In this document: positions 58,001-64,000 of the stretch, in pieces | Position numbering within the stretch: position 1 is the first letter of the stretch | Layout: each line of letters begins with the position of its first letter | NCBI GenBank assembly: GCA_014607495.2 | Contig: CP053169.1 | Coordinates: 1,550,001-1,614,000 of the forward strand | Source of the DNA: Carposina sasakii | Lineage: Eukaryota > Arthropoda > Insecta > Lepidoptera > Carposinidae | DNA length: 64,000 nt | Reading direction: 5' to 3' | Program-made: the position numbers and the translations under genes | The notes under the pieces: generated by a model | What the model was told of the DNA's origin: nothing | The model's input: only the letters and a program-made list of their open reading frames with translations | Database searches by the model: none

Positions 58001-61000
58001 AAGTAAGTATGAAAAAGATGACCTAGATCGAATCATACCGATATTCCAGATGTTGCTTCTTCAAACAATCACATTGACCTTAATAAGCTGAACTAGATCG
58101 GCATAGGAAACCTGCAATTCTGTCTAGAACAAACAATTTGTTTATTAAACATGTTACATACTTACCTACATACATAGACACGGTATTTTTTCGTAAATAG
58201 AGAAGCCAGGAACTGCAGGGTCGCGCAGGAGTACTATAGCTGACGTTAAGCATTACATAGCAGATATAAAAGATCAGTGAGAGGAAAAGTTGCTTAGCTT
58301 ATCGCCAGAGTTCCTCAGTCGACTCTTACGACATGCACGGAAGGAGATGCAGCGAATGTATTCTAGTGAAGCGGGGCACAAGAAACAAACGAATGTTTCA
58401 GCTTTATTTTGAATAAAATTATTCTATCTAAGTCAGTTTGAAGATCACGTCTGTGAGTAACGCTTTTTATACCTACATTATCGATCGTGTTTTTTTTTTC
58501 TTCAAGTTTTTGCTTTTTTTATATGTCCTAGCTATTAAGGTTTGGGATCGAAAAGTTGTTTCTGGTCAAACAGGTTGAATTAGAATTGCCACTTATCATA
58601 AATAATTCTTATTAGCAAATGTTAGAAATCATTAGAAACTTTAATCTAGTTATTATATAGATTGTGTATTGTACCTATGTTAACCTGAGTTTTATTTTGT
58701 TTGTAAGTTTCTTCCATATATCATAACTTTTTATCTGGTTAAGTTAATAATAATTTAAATTATTTTTGTTTATTATTTAAAAAAACTTATTAGCCTATGT
58801 ACAGTTACAGGTGTTTTATAGGCGAGGTGTTAAATTTATTGTAATGGACTCACAAAACTCAAAACACTTTACAGAGATATTATTATTATAGTTTGAATTT
58901 CAATCACATAATAAGTACATAAGTTCCGGATTAAAGTAAGCAAAGTATTGTATTATCCAAGGCCAGTTTTTTTGTGTACTTTGGTAGGTAGACCACGTTT
59001 CACCAAATAGTTCCTATGAATGGCGGCGCTAGCTGCTAAGTATATCATTGTATAATCCATGTAAAAAAATTTAAGTTCCGAAATAATTCACGGGATCTAT
59101 TGAAATATGGGGCCTTCATTAGAACGGCCTCGGTTAGTTCATCGACTAGATAGTTAGTAAACAGCTCGATAAGAAAATTAAATTATTTTTTATTTGGTTA
59201 TCGTCCCGTACCTAATGTTTTTTATCGTATGTTGAACATGTGTCGCGAACTCTTAGCTTCATGCCGGCCATGTTTGATTTTTACTGAACTTTTTATAGCA
59301 GTGTTTGTTATCTTTGAGATATTTGTAATAAGAGAATGATAGCTCTGAATTTGTCTTAATAAAGAAACTTTGAGCGACAAGAAAGTTTTTTGCTACTTTT
59401 AAGGTTCAACTCTTTAGTAACAACGTTCTTATTCTTTATTGTACATATTCAATTATATACAGACAGAAATTATGAAAGAAATGTACAAACGCGTGATTTC
59501 TTCCAGTAAACCATTTGTGAAAGTGATAATTAAATATAAAAGGTAGATATGCGTGTACACAGAATCTACCTATATAGTAAAATTTTAGTTGTTTATGTAT
59601 TCGCTATTGAAGTTTTCTGCTACTTGAGGGGAAAAAAGAGCTAACCGCCAATTTACACATTTTGGCATAAAGGGTCAATACAATATTTTTATACATTTAA
59701 AAAAGTCTTTATTCTAGCAATTCTACCATGAACAAAATATTGATTCACCTAGGTTTATCTATGACTATTCTTCATTGAACCGCGACGCAGTTAAATCCGT
59801 AAAGTTCAACCAAGTTTAATGGTAAATTCGCGTTCATTTTGTACCTTGTGCACCAAAATTAGCATACAATTGTGTATGTTACATGAAGTCTATCTGTAAG
59901 CCAATACCTATCTTATATACCTCTTTCCCGATTTATGGAAAAATATTACTTAACTCAATGCATAAAAGATGGGTTTCGTGCGAATATTACTAGCTTTTTT
60001 ACTCGGTTATATCAAGGGTATGACAAAATATAGGTTATCATTGGTTAACTGTTATCTAAGAGTCGGGACCTAGGTACCTATTATATTACGATGCACATGT
60101 TTATTTAATTTTTTGCGTTCAAATCATATCTCTGTACCTACCTAATTACAAAAACTCATTTACTATTGAGGTTGGCAAACCTAAAAAAATAATTGAAGTA
60201 TGAAAGCAATTAGTCTAATAGATTTTTACGTTTTATAATTGCTACCTATAATTAATTGTAACTTAAGTCTCAATTTAAGTCATTTATTAACATCTTTTTA
60301 ATAGATACCTACCTAATAGAAGAGGTAATAAATAAAAGTCATAAGTAGTCAACAGCGATTTACAGAAAGTCTCTGAAAATATCACAGTCGCCTATGTATA
60401 AAACCGGGTAACTCAAATAATGACAAGTTTTTGAAAAGCAACGAAAAATAGCTGACCTCAATTTTTACCATTTTTACTACCGAATAATATTCCCGCAAAA
60501 TATTTGATACCATGCACATCTTGTTCTCATAGCATTTCTATAGAATCTATTGATCGACTCAACTTAATACAATGAATAAAAACATCGAAGTTGTAAGTAT
60601 CTGTTTACCACTATCTCGATGATTTTTATAGCTACCTAAATTAGTATTCTTAAGACTCCTATGTAAGTACCTATTTACGACATCCCATCCGATACGTGAA
60701 CTGCGCATTTGTTCGTTCATATTCAATATTGCGGTAGGTACTATTTTATATTCACAGATTGGGGGCGGACTATTTGGTAGAAACTTGATACTCCGAAACC
60801 TATTTGGGATAACTGACTTCGCAGAAACTTCTTTAGTCGATCATTTATTAGGCATAAAAAATATTTGACATAAATATTTTTAGGTATAATTGTAAGAATA
60901 TCATTTAAGATAGTAGAATTTTTAGCATATTTACCCGTATAATATCATTTGACGTTCATTTAGAGTACAGATTAGCATAATTTAGGCATACTATGAAGAT

Positions 61001-62610
61001 CATAGAATTTCAATTAGAATAATATAGAGTGCGAACTGTGATTCTTATTAGTGCCAGAAACGAACATGCTCTCATAAGGATTATTTACACTTTTAAAACA
61101 TCTACTGTAACTGATCAACACAATAACACAATAGTGACAACTTCTTATTCATGTGATTACTACTCCAAATAGCAATAGTAATGATAACGCCCAATAATCA
61201 TAAAAGATACTGTAAGCATTACGAAATGATGGTTCTACTTTTAAATAGTTATGGATAAGAAATATATGCCATCTGGTTTTGAACTTTCTGCGATGTGATG
61301 ATTATACATTGTGATTATTATGGATACCTGCGTACAGCTGACTTACAGAAATATGTTTCAATGTATGCTAAATGAGTTTGCCACGATATTGCGTTTATGC
61401 TATTAGTTGTTATGCAATATAAAATTATTACTTAAAAAGTTCTACTATAATAGGTATCACAGATTCCATAGTCAGTTTGAAGAAGGAGAGAAGAAGTAGG
61501 TCATATATCTATAAGCTACATAGCTGTTTTGTATTGTGAATTGTCTGTTAACAATTTTCCCTCTTCTGTCACTAGGATTATTAGGATATACCTGTTATTT
61601 ATTAGGTATATGCTAAGTTTTAATGGAGAAGACCTATCTTAACTTACATTCTACTGACTTAAAGGAATAGACCCTCATAACAAAACTACAAAACCGGTCC
61701 ACAACTAAAATGAACAAGAATTCTCATACCTAACTTATAAATTATTGGCGCAGGCTCGTCGAAGGACAGACAGAGCTGCGGTCACTGGACTTAACCAAGA
61801 AATCTTGGATATCTTTTGTTTTAGCTAAACCGATTTATGGATGTATTTAGGTTTTGGACCTACCTTTAGGTATATTGTTTAATGGGCAATCTTCAACACT
61901 AGAGATCAAAAAGATATTTCAGAAAGAACTTTCCGGATAACTATATACAAAAAAATCTCTTAAAATCGGTTATTGAAATTTGGCTGTAATACTATACCAA
62001 ACTTGATACCTAAATACTTTATTATTATAAAAATGAAAGTTGATGATTGGAGGTATAATAATAGCCAATACCTCAGTCTTTTCCCATAGTTATACTTATA
62101 TTATGGCATATTATAATCATAGCAATATTTTGGGATCCCGCAGGCAGACCTACGTGACATCAACCCTCTTTGGGCATGCTTTTGTTGGTGGTGTTTATCA
62201 GGCGGTCGTGCGGAAAGCATCAGCGCAAGATAGTTGCGCACTGGAAGAAAAAATTTTAACTCATAGAAGATTTATTTAAGTTGTTTTTTGATGCCAGCTG
62301 CTATTAGAGTTTGCACTCGTGGCTCACTAACTATAAATTCATACATTTTCAAGTTGCTTAAATTTATTTTTCAAACGTTGTAAGCAACTGTTGAGCAACC
62401 AACTGTACAAACATGTTTTAGTTACTTTAGAATGTTTCGTGGCGAAGGTATATACGCCGTAACACCGCACCGGCTCGAAGTCATTGACACTTTTGCTACA
62501 CCTAGGCGATTTACCTTCAATTGGTTCTGTGAGGTGGTAAGTACTGCTGCCGTCCTTTCCAAGTTATAAGCCGCAGATCTCAGTCCAAATCTCACTAATG
62601 ACAGCGCCAT
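48924..62610 (-). CDS. Sarcoplasmic calcium-binding protein-like EF-hand protein
   Basis: Complete gene on the minus strand. Exons in transcript order: 62610-62515, 56067-55867, 53429-53268, 53013-52873, 51769-51650, 49034-48924. All introns are GT-AG and phase 0; the 831 nt encode 276 residues and a TGA stop. Residues 100-276 match invertebrate sarcoplasmic calcium-binding proteins (muscle Ca2+ buffers): SEFWRRKMRTVHNIL, then EF-hand 1 loop 115-126 (DVDKDGLISFND, Asp at the last position), a degenerate EF-hand 2 near 160-172, EF-hand 3 loop 203-214 (DKDKSGFISVKE) and EF-hand 4 loop 237-248 (DTNGDGKLSMKE). SCPs are usually about 175-195 residues, so residues 1-99 are an extension: a basic, acid-poor start (MALSLVRFGLRSAAYN) like a mitochondrial presequence, then a Ser/Asp-repeat linker. 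Calexcitin-like proteins are the main alternative. Confidence 0.9.
49328..50350. mobile_element. hAT-type MITE interrupted by a foldback element
   Basis: Ends CAGTGGTTTCCAAAGTGG and AGTTTGGGAACCCCTG, flanked by exact 8-bp ATATAAAC (49320-49327, 50351-50358). Without the nested insertion it would be about 184 bp. Confidence 0.85.
49436..50274. mobile_element. Foldback transposon with palindromic subrepeats
   Basis: Inverted arms of roughly 80 bp start ATGTCGTGGCCATAT and end with its complement. Each arm repeats CATTTCATGAAATG, itself a palindrome, three times with GGTCG spacers. The core holds a short TTAGG run and no recognised ORF. Confidence 0.8.
50680..51053 (-). mobile_element. MITE family G, inverted
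   Basis: TTTTTGGTCGTCAACGTTCC to AAAAAACACCCTGTATA; lies in the EF-hand gene intron. Confidence 0.85.
51178..51336. repeat. 14-bp perfect inverted repeat around a GC-rich core
   Basis: CGGCCCCCTGATTA (51178-51191) and its complement (51323-51336) bound a core with a (GT)n run and many CpG, unlike the AT-rich flanks. A short non-autonomous transposon is possible; no target duplication resolved. Confidence 0.6.
51650..51769 (-). CDS. EF-hand gene exon 5 (EF-hand 3)
   Basis: 40 codons: canonical loop DKDKSGFISVKE, then FKLFFECLGL and AFAVIDTNG, which starts the fourth loop. The intron splits EF-hand 4 after its fourth residue. Confidence 0.94.
52873..53013 (-). CDS. EF-hand gene exon 4 (degenerate EF-hand 2)
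   Basis: 47 codons. WEEQWGAIDPYNFVTVEQYL has a helix-loop-helix spacing but lacks the oxygen ligands of a Ca2+ loop. HHVLNDKTLKKKAHRWLPYL matches the conserved SCP middle helices. Confidence 0.93.
53268..53429 (-). CDS. EF-hand gene exon 3 (EF-hand 1)
   Basis: 54 codons. SEFWRRKMRTVHNILDVDKD begins the SCP core; carries the complete first EF-hand and the following helix (DRFIALGHLDEKAAKEFSAI). Confidence 0.94.
53898..54420 (-). mobile_element. MITE family G split by a SINE
   Basis: Left piece 53898-54111 and right piece 54374-54420 of one copy, separated by SINE 54112-54373; its 5' end is lost where another repeat begins. Confidence 0.85.
54112..54373 (+). repeat. SINE family 2 nested in a MITE
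   Basis: Inserted into the 53.9-54.4 kb MITE; flanked by exact 11-bp TATCTGTCTAT (54101-54111 and 54374-54384). 5'-truncated; ends in (CAT)n. Confidence 0.92.
55867..56067 (-). CDS. EF-hand gene exon 2 (extension and linker)
   Basis: 67 codons, acceptor TTCCAG, donor AGG|GTAAGA. Starts LIHTKPVCNGSVCYLEKPLE, passes through a basic stretch and a (Ser-Asp)n run (QSDSDSDSDTE), and ends CKGFDR just before the SCP core. Codon use is GC-richer than the surrounding intron DNA. Confidence 0.85.
56068..62514 (-). other. Intron 1 of the EF-hand gene
   Basis: 6.4 kb, AT-rich and mainly unique; contains only the family H copy (57485-57830) and a family A copy (58170-58378). I see no further exon. Confidence 0.6.
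62515..62610 (-). CDS. EF-hand gene exon 1 (start codon)
   Basis: ATG at 62610-62608 in context ACAAGATGG. 32 codons; donor AAG|GTAAAT. Only one Glu and no Asp in 32 residues, with Arg at 7, 11 and 19 and many Ala/Leu/Ser: a helix-prone, presequence-like segment. Phase 0 joins it cleanly to the exon at 56067, but there is no direct transcript evidence. Confidence 0.72.
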
Positions 62611-62628
62611 CTTGTCAGTTACAAGAGC

Positions 62629-62725
62629 CACGTGAACTTTATTTCATTTATTCAAAAACTTGACTTGTCTCACTTTACACTTCACCCGCTGAACGTGCAC
62701 TGTGTGCAGCGTACAAACAAAAACT
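62629..62725 (-). promoter_or_regulatory. Candidate promoter/5' leader of the EF-hand gene
   Basis: On the minus strand a TCAGT arthropod initiator match (62725-62721) lies about 113 nt upstream of the ATG, and a CACGTG E-box lies at 62634-62629. No TATA box is placed convincingly. Inference from motif position only. Confidence 0.3.
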
Positions 62726-62968
62726 GATTCGAATTTCGAAGGCGCATTCTGTTTTATTGCCGCCAGGGTGGGGAGTGTTTTCGACCGGTAGCATGTGTTC
62801 GTGTTTTTGTTTTTGGATAGGAATATGGCCTGTATTCCGTGGCGGGTATCGGTGTTTTTCGGTACAAGTGCATTTGGATTTAGGATGCAAACTTTTTGGG
62901 CGATAGGTATATTGACTTTGATTACAGTAAGGTCTCTCTGAATAGGTCGCCTTGCATGCGGGTATACA

Positions 62969-63058
62969 CGTAGGCCATCGTAGGCAACTGCCGCCGATCG
63001 CTTTGCTCAGTTGCGTATACTACGACTTCGAACCTGTAGGCCATCGTAGGCAACTGCT
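62969..63058. repeat. Direct repeat upstream of the EF-hand gene
   Basis: GTAGGCCATCGTAGGCAACT occurs twice, about 70 bp apart, in an otherwise unique stretch. The rest of 62730-63780 shows no gene. Confidence 0.75.
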
Positions 63059-63784
63059 CAGCAATTAGAAGGTGCACGAAGATTACATAGGTTTGTACTT
63101 GTTATACATTATCGTTGTGTTTATATGTATCTGCTCTAGCGTTTGTTGATTTTATTATTTGCGTTTAGAAAAAAAAATTATAAGTCTGTCACTCCAATCA
63201 CTCAGTAACAGGAGAGTTTTAGGTATAAGTAAAACTCTACGACATAATAGGTTGGGTAGCAATACTTTCCTAGTAAGGTTAATGACCTCTTTAGTGGCTA
63301 CCTACCTAACCTACCATATATCCAAATTGAATCACCTCACTCCAGTCAGACAGAATGTCTAGTGAGTTTTATTTTAGGTATCATTGTAACGTAGAAAGGT
63401 TTAACGTAAAAATTTAACCTATTATAGTCAGGGCCATAAAAAAGTTCAAAAACCGTATTTTTGCACTTAACGCTTTTTGCCACTGTGATGTCAAACACAC
63501 CATCTTACCTACCTACGTTTGACGCATTTACCGTGAAAATGTTTATTTGTTGCACAAGGGCTGATTTGGCCCCGCACACATGCAACTATTAGGATTAGTA
63601 GTTAGGTGGAATTCACGTCGACGGGAAACCAGGGGATCCTTGATAACCTGATGCGAAGAATGGTAGACGTAGGTATACGTTTCTGCCCCCGTATCGGCTA
63701 TCCTTAGAATAATGATTTTCGCTCCGCTCTGAGCGAAGACCTATCATTAATCTAAGAGGCTATCTTTTTAAAAGCTTTTATTTG

Positions 63785-63941
63785 ACAGTTCATGGTGATT
63801 ATCACTCATTGAAAAACAACTGTGAAGAGGAAGTGGCATTATGGCTTTTCTAAAGAAAATTTTGGCAACACACACGTACATGTCACTTCCAGTTCAGTAA
63901 GTTTCAATGAGTGATCTGATCATCACTAGGAACTGTCAAAA
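63785..63941. mobile_element. Small foldback MITE
   Basis: Ends TTGACAGTTCATGGTGATTA and ATCACTAGGAACTGTCAA, with CACTCATTGAAA / TTTCAATGAGTG inside each arm. About 157 bp. Confidence 0.72.
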
Positions 63942-64000
63942 TAGACAGTACCTACCTATATCTACCCATGGTACAGGAGTATCTTATGTCACATTGACGA

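Noticed and set aside
1..64000. CRISPR arrays, bacterial operons or rRNA genes
   Set aside because: Direct repeats seen are minisatellites or transposons; spliced genes show that this is a eukaryotic chromosome.

Overview
This window looks like the nuclear genome of a moth or butterfly (Lepidoptera). It is AT-rich, its genes are split into small exons by long introns, and almost every gap is filled with interspersed repeats of lepidopteran type: several tRNA-derived SINEs, 5'-truncated LINE ends with (GAT)n tails, and foldback MITEs. I recognise two host genes and no bacterial features. The order call rests on repeat style and protein resemblance read by eye; no search was run.

Host genes. 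(1) 20158-44977, plus strand: thirteen exons encoding about 550 residues of Nup88 (Drosophila 'mbo'), a nuclear pore protein with an N-terminal beta-propeller and a C-terminal coiled coil. The exon phases are mutually consistent and the frame runs to a stop. The N-terminal exons were not found and may lie upstream of the window. (2) 62610-48924, minus strand: six exons, all joined in phase 0, encoding a complete 276-residue sarcoplasmic calcium-binding protein-like EF-hand protein. It carries an unusual 99-residue N-terminal extension that starts like a mitochondrial presequence. The two genes converge, with their 3' ends about 3.9 kb apart. I see no functional link between them.

Layout. 1-20 kb: no recognised gene; repeats mixed with three repeat-poor, CpG-containing blocks (about 9.1-10.4, 15.2-17.1 and 19.3-19.6 kb) that could be regulatory. 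20-45 kb: Nup88. Its 10-kb intron 3 holds a decayed PIF/Harbinger-type DDE transposase with a SWIM zinc finger (24.06-26.27 kb) and a nearly full-length Ty3/gypsy LTR retrotransposon (26712-32135, minus). The retrotransposon has 368-bp LTRs differing at one base and a 4-bp target duplication, yet its frames are broken. Two hAT-type MITEs with exact 8-bp target duplications sit in later introns. 45-64 kb: a repeat-rich intergenic stretch, then the EF-hand gene, whose introns include a three-level nest (LINE fragment, hAT MITE, foldback element). About 56.1-62.5 kb, the first intron, is mostly unique AT-rich DNA.

Most interesting: the LTR element whose gag start lies inside its own LTR, with a tRNA-Leu-like sequence overlapping gag; a repeat family with its tRNA-like Pol III module at the 3' rather than the 5' end; a foldback transposon with arms built of palindromic subrepeats; a Nup88 splice donor that is the first unit of a minisatellite and has an exact decoy copy; and the EF-hand protein's N-terminal extension.
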